From Ichthyophis bannanicus (lineage: Eukaryota; Chordata; Amphibia; Gymnophiona; Ichthyophiidae), in the NCBI GenBank assembly GCA_033557465.1, contig CM066040.1:330292297-330356296 (forward strand): DNA of 64,000 nucleotides, in the 5' to 3' direction. Every line of letters starts with the position of its first letter. Position 1 is the first letter of the stretch. The notes under the pieces were generated by a model. It worked only from the letters and a program-made list of their open reading frames with translations, had not been told where the DNA came from and ran no database searches. The translations under genes and the position numbers were made by a program. This document shows positions 11,580-22,314 of the stretch, piece after piece.

Positions 11580-13280
11580 TTTGAGCCAATTTGTCATTGT
11601 TTCAAGGCATGCAGTGATTTGTGAGTAGTCCAGCTGTCTGGTGTTTGTGGGATGAATACCATGATATCATCTGTGTATATCCTGTAATGAATGTTGTGCT
11701 GTTTTATGATGTCGCATATCGGTTGAATGTATATATTGAAAAGCAGTGCTGAGAGGGCCGAGCCCTGTGGAACCCCTTGTTGTTGGGTGAAAGGTCTGGA
11801 CTGTTGGTTTCTAGATCTCACTTGCTGGTTACGGTGGGATAGGTATGAGATAAACCATTCCAGTAATGTACTATAGATTCCTGTATCACAGAGCCTTTGT
11901 AGCAGGGTACTGTTGTTAACATAATCAAATGTAGCAGTGATATCTATGAAACATAGGACGAAGCCTCCCTGTATGTTATCTATGCCCTTTAGAAGGGTGT
12001 CCATAAGTGATGTAATTAGTGTTTCTACACTGTGATTTTGTTTGAATCTATACTGGGGAGGATCCAATGGGGCGGAGTTGTCTATGTGGTCCTGTAGTTG
12101 CTGCTGCACTATTTTTTCAATTATCTTGGTTACAAAATGAAGGCTTGATATTGGAAGGAATTTGGGTCCTTATTATTAAGCTTCTTGTTTTTAAGACTCG
12201 GTCTTATGGATGCTTGTTTGAGTTGCCGGGGGGGGGTTGTATCTTTGAGTGAGTAATAATTCAACGACCTTTAGTAGATATGCTATTAAGTATTCTCTTG
12301 TTTGCTTAATCCAGTTAACTGGACAAGGGTCTAAGGGTGAGGTAGTTGTATTAATGTTGGCAATAATAGAGTCAAGTTGCTTTCTTGAGGGGATGTGGAA
12401 CGAGCCTCATGTTTCTTCATTGGGGTGATGTAGTTTAGGTTGAATCAGTTTATCGAGAGGATTCTGAGTGTATTTTAACTGTAGGAAGTCTGCCAGGTCT
12501 TGTGGGGTTATGGAGTTCACATCTTCTTATTCCATAAGAACATAAGATATGCCATACTGGGTCAGACCAAGGTCCATCAAGCCCAGTATTCTGTTTCCAA
12601 CAGTGGCCAATCTAGGTCATATGTACCTAGCAGTTTCCCCAAGGGACACAGGTTCCACAATGCTTGTATTGGTTCAAGCATTGATATCCTGGGTCCCTTC
12701 TTAATAATGGTTTATGGACCTTTCCTCCAGGAACTTGTCCAAACCTTTTTTAAACCCAGCTACACTAACAGCCTACTACATCCTCCGGTAACAAATTCCA
12801 GAGTTTGATTACACGTTGAGTGAAAAAATATTTTCTTTTATTAGTCTTAAATAGTTTACCCTGTAGCTTCATTGCATGTCCCCTAGTCTTTCTATATTCT
12901 GATAAGGTAAACAATCGATCTACGCTTACCCGTTCCACTCCGTTCATTAATTTATAGACTTCTATCATATCTCCCCTCAGCCGTCTCTTTTCCAGGTTAA
13001 AGAGCCCTAACCTTTTTAGCCTTTCTTCATAGGAGTCATTCCATTGATTCTTTCATTAGACTACTATGTTGAAGAGCTCCCTTGGTTTGTTGATATCCCT
13101 TCTTGTAGTTGTTTATCATATTGTGATATGTAGCTTGCATTTTGTTGTATCTTGTGAGAAGGTGTTGGTTTTTGGTTCAACGCCAATCTCTCCATTTTCC
13201 TTAGTTATTTCTTCTGTTCATTGATTTCGCTCAAGAACCATGGAGCATTGTGTTTTCTTCTGCTGTTTTGGATTGGTTTG
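11580..13280 (-). mobile_element. L2 LINE copy (RT and upstream ORF2), split by a CR1 insertion
   Basis: The minus-strand frame 11594-12109 encodes an L2-like RT palm: FIDITATFDYVNNSTLLQRL, then QQGVPQGSALSALLFNIYIQ, then YRIYTDDIMVF with YTDD as the catalytic box. The upstream ORF2 region continues to about 12530, is interrupted by a CR1 3' end (12531-13034), and resumes to about 13280. That resumed part parallels 55950-56160 of the long L2 copy (AGAACCATGGWGCAT region). A short direct repeat similar to ATTCCAT flanks the CR1. Confidence 0.85.
12531..13034 (-). mobile_element. CR1-B LINE 3' end inserted into L2
   Basis: Nearly identical to 46310-46815: CATAAGAACATAAGATATGCC at the 3' terminus, then the 3' UTR, then the C-terminal ORF2 codons ([20 protein letters not shown] on the minus strand). 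It is 5'-truncated near 13034. The L2 copy continues on both sides, so this insertion is younger than the L2. Confidence 0.9.
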
Positions 13281-13450
13281 CTTAGATTATGAGCTCTCCA
13301 GGGACAAGAAAATACCTATAATACCTGTTACTGGCCTTGAACAAGTACTGAAAAAGTGTGAGCTAAATAATAAAGCCAGCGGCCTGCTGCTGCAGACTCG
13401 GGAAAAGCAACAGCGGTAGGGGGGAGATGCAGCCAGTCATGTTTTTTTTT
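13281..13450. repeat. short unclassified interspersed repeat
   Basis: Contains AGATTATGAGCTCTCCAGGG and GTACTGAAAAAGTGTGAGC followed by AATAATAAA, an arrangement seen at the 3' tails of short interspersed elements in some vertebrates. No promoter boxes or tRNA-like head can be made out. Assignment as SINE-like is inference. Confidence 0.4.
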
Positions 13451-14165
13451 TCTAGAAACATAGAAACATGACGACACAAAAATACCACCTGGCCTATCTA
13501 GTTTGCCCTTCCTTATCAAGTACTGTGTTTCTCCCATGCTTCTTTGAATTCACATACTGTCATCATCTCTACCACCTCCACTGGGAGACTATCCACGGAT
13601 CCATGACTCTTTCTGTAAAGAAATATTTCCACAGATCACTCCTGAATCTATCCCCTTTCACCCTCATCCCATGTCCCCTCATAACAGAGCTTGTTTTCAA
13701 TCGAAAGAGGCTCTCCTCCTGTGCATTTATGCCTCAGAGGTATTTAAAAGTCTCAATCATATCACCTCTATCCCGCCTTTCCTCTAAGGTGTACATATTA
13801 AGATCCTTAAGTCTTGTTCTCTGTAAACCGCAATTGATCTTTAGGAAATCGGGGTATAGAAATGTAAATAAAATAAATAAAATAAGTCTGTCCTTTATAA
13901 TGAAGAGCACTAACCATTTTAGTAGCCACCCTCTGTACCGACTCCAGCTTGTTTATATCCTTTTGAAGGTGCGGTCTCCAGAATTGCACACAATACTCCA
14001 AATGAGGTCGCACCAAAGACTTATATAGAGGTACTATCACCTTCTTTCTTTCTGCTGGCCATTCCTCTCCCTATGCACCCAAGCATCCCTTCTAGCTTTT
14101 GCCGTCGCCTTTTCTACCTGTTTCCTACCTGTTTAGCTACTTTAAGATGTTTGATAGCATGAAGT
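13451..14165 (-). mobile_element. CR1 LINE 3' fragment with a nested L2 tail
   Basis: Begins with a CR1 3' terminus (GAAACATAGAAACATGACG) and continues through the C-terminal ORF2 region ([20 protein letters not shown] on the minus strand at 13807-14040). At 13820-13887 it is interrupted by a stub of about 68 bp of an L2 3' end (CTGTAAACCGCAATTGATC then GTAAATAAAATAAATAAAA). Confidence 0.85.
13820..13887 (+). mobile_element. L2 3' terminal stub
   Basis: Only the extreme 3' end of L2 is present, with its A/T-rich tail. It sits inside the CR1 fragment 13451-14165, whose sequence resumes directly on the other side. Confidence 0.75.
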
Positions 14166-14304
14166 GACTACACTGGCATGCTTTTGAGGCATTTTTTATC
14201 ACTCCCAAAAATTTGTCTTACCCTGCCTAATGATAGAGCAGCCCTGGAAGGATGAGCAAACCCAGTAGGCCATGGGAGCTAGCAGGCTATAATTCCCCAG
14301 AAAC

Positions 14305-14515
14305 CAATTTGGGTCAATGCTGACAACAGGTGGCATTGCAAGACTCAAAGATGCTGAAGAACGGTTTGTAGAAAATGATAAGGAAAAAGAAGAATTGTTA
14401 ACCAAGTACTTCTGTTCTGTGTTCACCAAACAAAATCCTGGAGAAGAGCCATGCATAACTGACAAAGGTAACAAGGGGAATGGAGTAACTAGTGACATAG
14501 TATTTGAAGGCAGAT
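14305..14515 (+). mobile_element. CR1-A LINE internal fragment
   Basis: The plus strand translates to a CR1 region between endonuclease and RT: EKEELLTKYFCSVFTKQNPG, matching KMLNKYFCSVLTRENPGEG on the minus strand at 33708-34049. About 210 bp remain with no recognisable ends. The 14166-14304 stretch before it shows nothing I can assign. Confidence 0.75.
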
Positions 14516-14520
14516 AACGA

Positions 14521-14679
14521 CCAGTATGGTTCATCTAATCTACCAAACAAGGCGGAAAGAGTAGGTGCACTTGCCACTCTGTGCAGGTCACCCTTCCCCA
14601 TGCCTTTGTTTAGGGATGTACCTACCGCTCCATGTAGGTCACCCCTGTTTGTTCAGATATAAGAGGTAGTCATGCTTAT
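14521..14679 (-). mobile_element. CR1-A 3' UTR, part 1 of a split element
   Basis: GACCAGTATGGTTCATC followed by CACTTGCCACTCTGTGCAGG and CTCCATGTAGGTCACCCC is the style of CR1 3' UTRs read in reverse; a similar piece lies at 59443-59580. The sequence appears to continue at 20459 after the DIRS insertion (GATTTTCTCCTATTGCTATA, then CACTGTGTCTGCC). The continuity across the DIRS is inferred from family knowledge. Confidence 0.65.
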
Positions 14680-14840
14680 TCTCCAGGACCAAGCAGGAAG
14701 TCAGTCCTCACATATGGGTGACGTCGGCGCCGACGGAGCCCTCGCGGAGCAATTTTCCCCAGCTTTCAAAGAAAGCCTTTGGGAATTGCAGCGCACATGC
14801 GCGGTCCCCTTCCCGCCCAAGGGTGCCATCTTGCTCAGTC
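14680..14840 (+). repeat. DIRS 1 left inverted terminal repeat
   Basis: From TCTCCAGGACCAAGCAGGAA to TTGCTCAGTC, it is the inverted counterpart of 20271-20430 and matches it almost base for base past the first 40 bp. It includes the perfect palindrome CGTCGGCGCCGACG at 14722-14735. Confidence 0.93.
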
Positions 14841-15078
14841 TTCTTTTTTCCGCGGAGCCCTACAGACGTTGTTTGTAATTCACCGCTAGAAAAGTTGATT
14901 TTATTTGTCTTTTTTCTCGGTTCGACGCCGGTTCTTTTCCCGCCCGGACCCGCGACGCCGGTTGCGAGTCCGTTCTTTATTTTTCGGTTTTTTTGTCCTT
15001 CGTGACAGATTTTGCGCCTTTTTTTCTTTTTCACTGGCAGCCCTGTCTTTTGACCTCGCAGTGGCCCTTTTTCCCCCG

Positions 15079-16638
15079 ATGGCTGCCAGCGGGTTTAAGA
15101 AGTGTGATCGGTGTAAGAAGCTCATGTCTCTTACCGACACACACGACTGCTGCCTCCGCTGCCTCGGACCCGATCATGACCGTCTGATCTGTGGTCTGTG
15201 TGGCAAGATGTCCTCAAAAGCGTTGAGGAGTCGGCAGCATCAGCGGGAACGTATCTTCTCTGACTCCGGCCGGGCCCGGACCTCGTCAGAGGCTTCGACG
15301 TCTTGGGACTCTGGTCCTGAGCATCGTCGAAGTTCCTCTGAGCGGGGGTCTCCTATCCGGGAACATCATCGGAAGAAGAAACCCGCGGGGGCGGCGTCAG
15401 TGGACGCTCCTGGTTCCTCGAGGGCCAGGTCGCATAGCCCCGATAGCCTTCCCGGGTCCTCGGAGATGGAGAGGCCTTCCAAACATCCTCGTCTCGAGAT
15501 GGACTCGCCTGCTCACGTAAGTGCTGTAGTCCTCGTAGACTCGCCTCCGAAGGAACCAACGTTGGGCCTGACGCCGTCGGGGCCCGAGTCGGGGGCTGCT
15601 GGGTCTCCTGAGCTCGGACTCAGGTTGACGGCCTTGGAGAGCAGTCTGACTGCCTTCATGGACCAGCAGCGGGCATCGATCGCTGGCCTCGCCGGTGCTT
15701 CTGCCCTGACCACCGGGACGTCGACGTCCAAGTCGACCCCGGAGACCGAGCCGATCCTCGAGTCCATGAGGGCTCGAGTCGATCCTCGGTCACGGTCTCC
15801 TTCGGCCTCCCGTTCGGGACCGAGGTCGTCGACGCCGACTCCCTTGGCGTCGGGGCGGACGGCATCGATGCCCGCCCGACCGGAGCCGCTCGACTCCTCC
15901 TCCGAGGAGTCAGCCTGGGAATCCGAGGACGAAGAGTCACCTGGTTCTTTTCGGACTCGGTGTGTCCCATCGGACTCCCCCGAGTCCGAACCTCGGAGAC
16001 GGTCCCCCCCGGAGGATACCCGGTTCTCGGACTTCGTGCGGGATATGGCCAAGGCCTTGGCCTTCCCCGCGGATCCCGAGGAGGAGCCTCGAGCCGAAGA
16101 GCTCGCTGCCCTCCAGTATGACTCTCCCCCAAAGGAGGCCTTTACTGTACCGGTTCCTCCGATGCTGGAACGACTTCTCTTCCGCATGTGGGAGAGCCCG
16201 GCATCGTCGCCGGTGTTAAGCAAGCGGGTCGATTCCATTTATCGAGTCTGCAAGAGCCCCGGGTTCCAAAAGGCACAACTACCGCACCATTCCATGGTGG
16301 TGGAATCGGCCATACATAGACTTAAGAGTCAGAAGATGCACTCCTCGGTGCCTCCCGGTCGGGAGGCTCGAAGCCTGGATGCCCTCGGTAGGAAGTGTTT
16401 CCAGGGCTCTATGCTTGCTTGTCGAGTCCAGACCTACCAGCTCTATATGGGCATGTATCTCCGAGACCTGGCTAAAGAAATAGCCGGGTTCTCTGCTGGT
16501 CTCTCCGAAGAACCTTTGCAGAGGTTCCAAGCATTGTCAACTGGTATTCGGGAGTGCTCAAAGTTTATCTCTCGAGCAGCCTACGATGGCTTTGAAGCAT
16601 CGGCTCGAGTAGCCGCAGCCGGCATCGGTGCCCGCTGA
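15079..16638 (+). pseudogene. DIRS 1 ORF1 (gag-like protein), truncated by a premature stop
   Basis: The ATG at 15079 is the first in a frame that begins MAASGFKKCDRCKKLM; the frame is also open upstream but without an ATG. The N-terminus has a Cys/His cluster: CDRC, then DTHDCCLRCLGPDHD, then CGLCGKM, probably a zinc-binding fold. The middle is rich in Ser, Arg and Pro (RSRSPSASRSGP). The last third, from about VRDMAKALAFP, is the conserved part that ends AAYDGFEASARVAAAGIGAR. A TGA at 16636-16638 stops it after 519 residues, where DIRS 2 has TGC. The same frame stays open to about 17010 with a Lys-rich, Gln/Pro-rich end, so the ancestral protein was longer. Its likely role is particle formation or nucleic-acid binding. 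Confidence 0.85.
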
Positions 16639-18913
16639 CAGGCTTGGCTTCAGTCATCCGACCTCGAGCCATGGGTGCAGGACAAGTTGGTCGATGTCCC
16701 CTGCAGAGGTGAAAACCTCTCTGGCAAACCCATGGATGAGAAGGCTGCACAGATCGAGACCGAGACTCTCACCAGGACTCGGCTCTCAAGGAAGACCTCT
16801 GCCCCTTTTCAGAAGAAGAAGGGCTCGGGGAAAAAGCCCTTTTACCCGAGGAAGGCGGCTGCCTATAAACACTACCCTCATTATCAGGCCTCAGCAGCTC
16901 CCCAACAGGGTCAGCAGGCCAAGGGACGGGGTAATGGGTCCCGTAGGCAGCAAGCCCCCAAGCCTGCACCACCGGCCCCTGCTCAGCAGGGTGGGGTTTT
17001 TGACTTCATCAGCATAGCCTCTCCCCCTCAGCTGGTTTCTCTCAGCACAGGAGGCCGGCTGGTCCACTTTGCCCACAGGTGGTCCAACATCTCTACAGAT
17101 ACCTGGGTGCTTCACATAGTCCAAGAGGGCTATCTTCTGCACTTCCACCAGGTACCTCCCTCCTACTTTCCAGGGGAGCCTCTCAGACTCCCTCTGCACA
17201 GGGACTTACTCCTTCAGGAGTTAGCAAGTCTTCTTCAGGAACAGGCTGTGGAACCGGTGCCCCACCACCTGAGAGGTCAAGGCTTTTACTCCAGGTACTT
17301 TCTGATACCAAAACGAACAGGAGGCCTCAGACCCATCCTGGACTTGCGGAACCTCAACAAGTTCCTCGCAAAGGAAAAGTTCAAGATGCTTACCCTTGGA
17401 ATCCTGCTGCCCTACCTCCAGCAGGGAGACTGGCTAAGCTCCTTAGATCTAAAGGATGCCTACACTCACATCCTCATCCACCCCAGCCACAGACAATATC
17501 TCAGGTTTGTTGTGGGGGGCAATCATTACCAGTACAGAGTACTGCCCTTTGGCCTATCCTCCGACCAAGGGTGTTCACCAAATGTCTAGCAGTGGTGGCG
17601 GCTTATCTAAGACTTCAAGGCCTCTTTGTATTTCCATACCTAGACGACTGGCTCATCAGAGCACAGTCTTCCCAAGAGGCCACTCACGCCACGCACCGCA
17701 CTGTGGCTCTGCTTCAGCACTTGGGCTTTGTCATAAACTTCGCAAAGTCCACTTTGCTCCCCTCTCAGGATCTCGAGTTAATCGGCGCAAGATTAAACAC
17801 GCTTCAGGTGCGAGCCTTTCTGCCTCTCGACAGAGCGAACAGGCTCATGGATCTTGCCAGCCACTTTCACAGCAATTCCCTGGTCTCTGCCAGGCAATTT
17901 CTGAGACTGCTCGGCCATATGGCTTCCACAGTCCATGTGACCCCCAATGCCCGCCTGAACATGCGGCCTGCTCAATGGTGCCTTCGCACACAATGGCATC
18001 AGGCCACTGGGAGCCTAGCGGACTCCGTACAGATCTCCGACCCGCTGGTCTCTTCTCTGCAATGGTGGCTTCATCTGCCAAACCTAGTGCTAGGAATGGC
18101 TTTTCAGTCTCCTCCGCCTTCTCAGGTCCTGACGACCGATGCTTCTCTCCTGGGTTGGGGAGCACATTGCCAAGGGACATGTACTCAAGGCCTCTGGACT
18201 CCTGGGAGTCTGCCCAGCAGATCAACTTCCTGGAGCTCAGAGCTATCCGCCTGGCTCTGAGGGCCTTCTCCCACCTCACTTCTCACCAGTCTGTGCTGGT
18301 CCAGACGGACAATCAAATTGCGATGTTCTACGTGAACAAACAAGGGGGCACAGGCTCCTTCCTTCTCTGTCGGGAAGCACAAAAGCTGTGCTCTTGGGCC
18401 GTCAACCGCGGCATCCTCCTCAAAGCTGTTTATCTCCCGGGTCAAGAAAATTGCCTGGCAGACAAACTGAGCAGAATCCTCCAACCACACGAGTGGAGAT
18501 TGGATCCGTTAGTGCTTCAGCGGATCTTTCTCAAATGGGGCCTACCCACCATGGATCTCTTTGCCAGTCCTCTCAACCGGCAACTTCCCCGATTCTGCTC
18601 TCGACAACCGCATCCTCTCAGAGTAGCGGCGGATGCTTTTCTTCTCTACTGGTCCACAGGCCTTCTGTATTCCTTTCCTCCCATGCCACTGGTGTCTCGG
18701 ACGCTCTTCAAGGTTCTCCGGGACAAAGCCTCAATGATCCTCGTGGCTCCCCGGTGGCCAAGACAGCCCTGGTTCCCGCTTCTGATGCAGCTGGCGGTGG
18801 ACACTGCTCTCCCTCTGGGGTTTCAGCCCGATATCCTGACCCAGGATCACGGGACTCTCCTACACCCCAACCTCCGGTCCCTTCATCTGATGGCCTGGCT
18901 GCTGAAAGGGTAG
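16639..18913 (+). pseudogene. DIRS 1 reverse transcriptase and RNase H, frameshifted
   Basis: Three successive frames carry one protein. 16675-17589 has the ORF1 end and the RT fingers and palm: LRPILDLRNLNKFL, SLDLKDAYTHILIHPSHRQY. A one-base loss near 17565 (compare 25480) shifts the frame to the one ending at 18260, with FVFPYLDDWLIRA (catalytic YLDD), then LTTDASLLGWGAH (first RNase H Asp). A second shift near 18190 gives the frame ending at 18913, with INFLELRAIRLAL (Glu), VQTDNQIAMFYVNKQGG (Asp), and ENCLADKLSR (last Asp). The RT copies the element RNA and RNase H removes the template. The RNase H frame overlaps the recombinase start at 18901. Confidence 0.9.
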
Positions 18914-19950
18914 TCCTTGCTCCCCTCCTGCTGCCTCCAGATGTGGAGGAAATCATCTTGGCCTCCAGGCGACCCTCCACCCGGAAGTCCTACGCTCTTA
19001 AATGGTGTCGGTTCTCCGTCTGGTGTGCTCAGCAGTCTCAAGATCCCTTCTCCTGTTCGGCATCAGTGGTCTTGCAGTACTTGCTTTGCCTCTCCAATCT
19101 TGGACTTAAGTCCAACTCGGTCAGGGTCCACCTCAGTGCTCTTTCTGCACATCACATGCCGGTGGATGGCAGACCTCTTTCCAGCCACCCTCTAGTGGCT
19201 CGTTTTCTCAGAGGCCTCCTTCTCCTTAAACCACCTTTGCGCCCACCAGCCCCTGACTGGGATCTGAATGTGGTTTTACAGCGGATTACCTGTCCGCCTT
19301 TTGAACCTATGGCTACCTGTCATCTTCGTTTTCTTTCTTGGAAAATCTTATTCTTGGTAGCCCTCACTTCTGCTAGACGTGTTAGTGAGCTACAGGCCCT
19401 AGTATCTGATCCTCCTTATACTAGGTTCTACAAGAATAGGGTAGTCCTACGGACTCACCCTAAGTTTCTTCCTAAAGTGGTTTCCCCTTTTCACATCAAC
19501 CAGGAGGTGGTACTTCCGACCTTCTTTCCCAGGCCACACTCCAGCCGAGCTGAAATGGTCCTGCATACCCTGGACTGTAGGAGGGCGTTAACCTTCTACC
19601 TTGACCGTACGCGGGAGCACCGAAGGGCTGTTCAGCTCTTCGTGTCTTATGACCCCAATAAGTTGGGGCTCCCTGTCTCCAAGCGTACTCTGTCCATCTG
19701 GATTGCTGACTGTATCGCTTGGGCTTATGGGGCAGCCGGCCTCTCGTTGGAAAGTCGAGTCACGGCTCATCGTGTTAGGGCGAAGGCTGCGTAGGTGGCT
19801 TACCTCCGCTCTGTTCCATTGGCAGACATCTGCCGGGCCGCTACTTGGTCTTCAAGCCAGACTTTTGCAGCCCATTACTGCCTAGAGAGGGAGTCCCGCA
19901 GGGACAGTGCTTTCGGACAGGCTGTCCTTCGTAATCTCTTTGAGGTATAG
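18901..19950 (+). pseudogene. DIRS 1 tyrosine recombinase, one premature stop
   Basis: The frame opens with AERVVLAPLLLPPDVEEIIL, followed by an SAM-like core-binding region (RPSTRKSYALKWCRFSVWC) and the catalytic domain. The first Arg lies in LTSARRVSELQALV, then LRTHPKFLPKVVSPF, and the His-x-x-Arg box in VTAHRVRAKAA. A TAG at 19792-19794 then stops it, where DIRS 2 has a Ser codon. The same frame remains open to TAG at 19948-19950 and contains the expected Tyr region (FAAHYCLERESR). The enzyme would integrate a circular DNA by strand exchange through the Tyr. It overlaps the end of the RNase H frame by 13 bases. Confidence 0.9.
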
Positions 19951-20091
19951 GCAACTCCTGCCCTCCGTCCCGGATGTTGGGCTACCGGTTGGAGGCGTAC
20001 TCAGAGAAGATTCCTTCCTTCTGTGCTACTGAGCTTGAGGGAGCTCCTTTTTTGTGCTTAGGGTCTCCGGTAGCCTTAAGCTTGGGAGTCC

Positions 20092-20188
20092 CATATGTGA
20101 GGAATGACTTCCTGCTTGGTCCTGGAGAAAGAGTAGTTACTCACCTGTAACAGGTGTTCTCCAGGAGCAGCAGGAATCAGTCCTCACA
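20092..20188 (+). repeat. DIRS 1 internal complementary region (ICR)
   Basis: 20092-20128 is the reverse complement of the left terminus (14680 onward, one base differing). From 20129, AAGAGTAGTTACTCACCTG onward is the reverse complement of the right terminus (20458 backward). The two meet at about 20128/20129. This is the diagnostic DIRS feature. Confidence 0.93.
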
Positions 20189-20270
20189 ACCCTCCCTCCT
20201 CCCCTTGGAGTTGCAGTCCTATGATTTCGTTTTTTGCTAATTTTTTTGCTGTCTTTTAGCTATGTCATCA

Positions 20271-20458
20271 GACTGAGCAAGATGGCACCCTTGGGCGGGA
20301 AAGGGACCGCGCATGCGCGCTGCAATTCCCAAAGGCTTTCTTTGAAAGCTGGGGAAAATTGCTCCGCGAGGGCTCCGTCGGCGCCGACGTCACCCATATG
20401 TGAGGACTGATTCCTGCTGCTCCTGGAGAACACCTGTTACTGGTGAGTAACTACTCTT
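20271..20458 (+). repeat. DIRS 1 right inverted terminal repeat with terminal extension
   Basis: GACTGAGCAAGATGGCACCC starts the repeat, which runs to TCCTGGAGA at 20429 and is inverted relative to 14680-14840. The extra 20430-20458 (ACACCTGTTACTGGTGAGTA and on) is not in the left ITR but is represented in the ICR. Confidence 0.93.
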
Positions 20459-21291
20459 TTTGATTTTCTCCTATTGCTATAAAGGGATCCACTGTGTCTG
20501 CCTATGCCATTTTGAATTCTGTCACTGTGTTTACCCCCACCACTTCCATCGGGAGGGCATTCCAAGCATCCACCACCCTTTCATTGAAAAAGTATTTCCT
20601 GACATTACCTTTCAGTTTACCCCCTTGCAGCTTCACGTTATGCCCTCTAGTTTTACAGCTTCTCCATGTTTGAAAAAGGTTTGTTTGTCCATAAATACTC
20701 TTAAGTATTTAAAGGTCTGAATCATATCTCCCCTGTCCCTCCTCTCCTCCAGAGTGTACATATTTAGGTCTGCAAGTCTCTTCTCATACATCTTATGACA
20801 CAGGTTCCAAATCATTTTGGTCGCCTTCCTCTGAACCGCTTCCAGCCTTTTTATATCCTTTGCGAGATATGGTATCCAAAACTGAGCAGAATATTCCAAG
20901 TGAGGCCTCACCAGCGACTTCTACAGTGGCATTAGTACCTCTTCCTTTCTGCTGGTAATTTCTTTCTGTATGCAACCTAGCATCCTTCTAGCTTTTGCCA
21001 CCACCTTGTCACACTCTTTCGCCACCTTGAGATCATCAGAAACAATCACTCCGAGGACCTTCTCCTGGTCCAAGCACACCAATCTCTCGCCCCACATCGC
21101 ATACATTTCCCTTGGATTTCTGCTTCCCAAGTGCATGACACTGCACTTCTTCACATTAAATCTTAACTTCCAAGCATTAGACCATTCTTCCAGCTTTTCT
21201 AAATCTTTCCTCATGTTCCCCACTCCCTCAGGGGAGTCCACTCTGTTGCAAATTTTCATGTCATCTGCAAAAAGACAGTCTTTTCTATTCT
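20459..21291 (-). mobile_element. CR1-A LINE, part 2 of a split element (3' UTR and RT C-terminal half)
   Basis: The minus strand encodes the CR1-A RT from FADDMKICNRVDSP (FADD box intact) through LEEWSNAWKLRFNVKKCSVM and CDKVVAKARRMLGCI to RPHLEYSAQFW and the C-terminal helix region (20633-21310). It stops at 21291 in the middle of the RT coding region. The missing codons resume exactly at 32614, so the two pieces belong to one element opened by a later insertion. Confidence 0.88.
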
Positions 21292-21631
21292 GGTTAAATT
21301 TAGAACCCAAGACTCCCTTTATTCAAGCAAGGGCTGTGGGACTCCCCCTGGAGATTGGTCACAGATTACCTTAGAAGCACTGGACAGGGTAGTGTGTAGC
21401 AGCCAGCTTTTAATAAGTCTTCTTTCCCTCCATCCCTCCCCAACACCCACACACCCCTGGGATAATGGTAGCTTTATAGATGCTTAAACCTCTTAAAGGA
21501 AAAGAGGTGCCATATTCACTCTCAAGCGCAGCTGATTATTATCATCAGCATACATTAAGGACCTGAGATTAACTAAACTTCAGGTGAACAAAGTACATTA
21601 AACATATTAGGTATAGTTTTATTAGTATAAT
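21292..21631. other. unassigned 340 bp between CR1-A and DIRS 2
   Basis: Contains ACTCCCTTTATTCAAGCAAG and an A/T-rich end before the DIRS terminus. It may be the 5' UTR of CR1-B, which resumes on the other side of DIRS 2 at 28312, or a separate insertion. No coding signal is visible. Confidence 0.4.
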
Positions 21632-21791
21632 TCTCCAGGACCAAGCAGGACGTCAGTCCTCACATATGGGTGACATCGACGTCGATGGAGCCCCCGTGCG
21701 GAGCATTTCCCCAGCTTTCTAAGAAAGCCTTTGGGAATACTGCACGCATGCGCGGTCCCCTTCCCGCCTAAAGGTGCCATCTTGCTCAGTC
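21632..21791 (+). repeat. DIRS 2 left inverted terminal repeat
   Basis: TCTCCAGGACCAAGCAGGAC to TTGCTCAGTC, inverted with respect to 28126-28283. It includes the palindrome CATCGACGTCGATG at 21674-21687, at the place where DIRS 1 has a different perfect palindrome. Confidence 0.93.
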
Positions 21792-22209
21792 TTTCTTTTT
21801 CCGTGGAGCCCACCGGACGTCTGTCCGTGTCACCCGGGAAAATTGACGTTTTTTTCTTGCGATTTCATCGTGTTTTTTCTCCAGTTCGACGCTGGTTCCC
21901 CTTCCCGCCAGGTTCGGTACACCGGTATCGAGCCCGTCTTTGATTTTTCGGTTTTTGCCCTTCGTGGCTGGCATTCGCGCCCTTTTTGTTTTTTCCCTGG
22001 AAGGCCGGTCCTTTGACCTCGCGGGGGCCCTTTTTTCCCCGATGGCTTCCAGTGGTTTCAAAAAGTGTGATCGGTGCAAGAAACTGTTGTCTCTCACCGA
22101 CACACACGACTGCTGCCTTCGTTGCCTCGGACCAGATCATGATCCTAAGGTCTGTGTCCCGTGTGGCAAAATGGGCACACAAGGGGAGCAGAAGCTCCTG
22201 CAGGAGATC

Positions 22210-22314
22210 GGAGAGTCACAGGAGCAGGAGACGTCGGATGAGCAAATTCTTCTTTATTATAAAGAGACCCCAACGCGTTTCGGCAACGCCTTCTTCAGGG
22301 GGAGGGCTACAAAT
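22210..22314 (+). repeat. left 105-bp inverted arm of nested element
   Basis: GGAGAGTCACAGGAGCAGGA to GGGCTACAAAT. The hammerhead-like motif is on the minus strand at 22267-22302. Confidence 0.9.

Larger units (their letters stand above)
14680..20458 (+). mobile_element. DIRS element 1, complete structure, about 5.8 kb
   Basis: A complete DIRS-type tyrosine-recombinase retrotransposon. It comprises left ITR, ORF1, overlapping RT/RNase H and recombinase frames, 3' UTR, internal complementary region (ICR) and right ITR with an extra tail of about 28 bp. The ICR joins the reverse complement of the left terminus to the reverse complement of the right terminus, as expected if a circular or template-switch intermediate restores the ends. 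No obvious target-site duplication flanks it, which fits recombinase-mediated integration. The coding frames contain stops at 16636 and 19792 and frameshifts near 17565 and 18190, so this copy is not autonomous. Confidence 0.95.

Noticed and set aside
14905..15078. Upstream extension of the DIRS 1 ORF1 frame
   Set aside because: No ATG in that part. The ATG at 15079 has counterparts at 22042 and 62920 with the same following residues.
15513..16238. Antisense frame of 241 codons over DIRS 1 ORF1
   Set aside because: Mirror of a G/C-rich coding frame. The sense frame has the Cys/His cluster and is conserved in three copies.
21292..21631. Solo LTR
   Set aside because: TTTATT-rich motif suggested a reversed polyadenylation signal, but no terminal TG/CA pair with a target duplication could be found.
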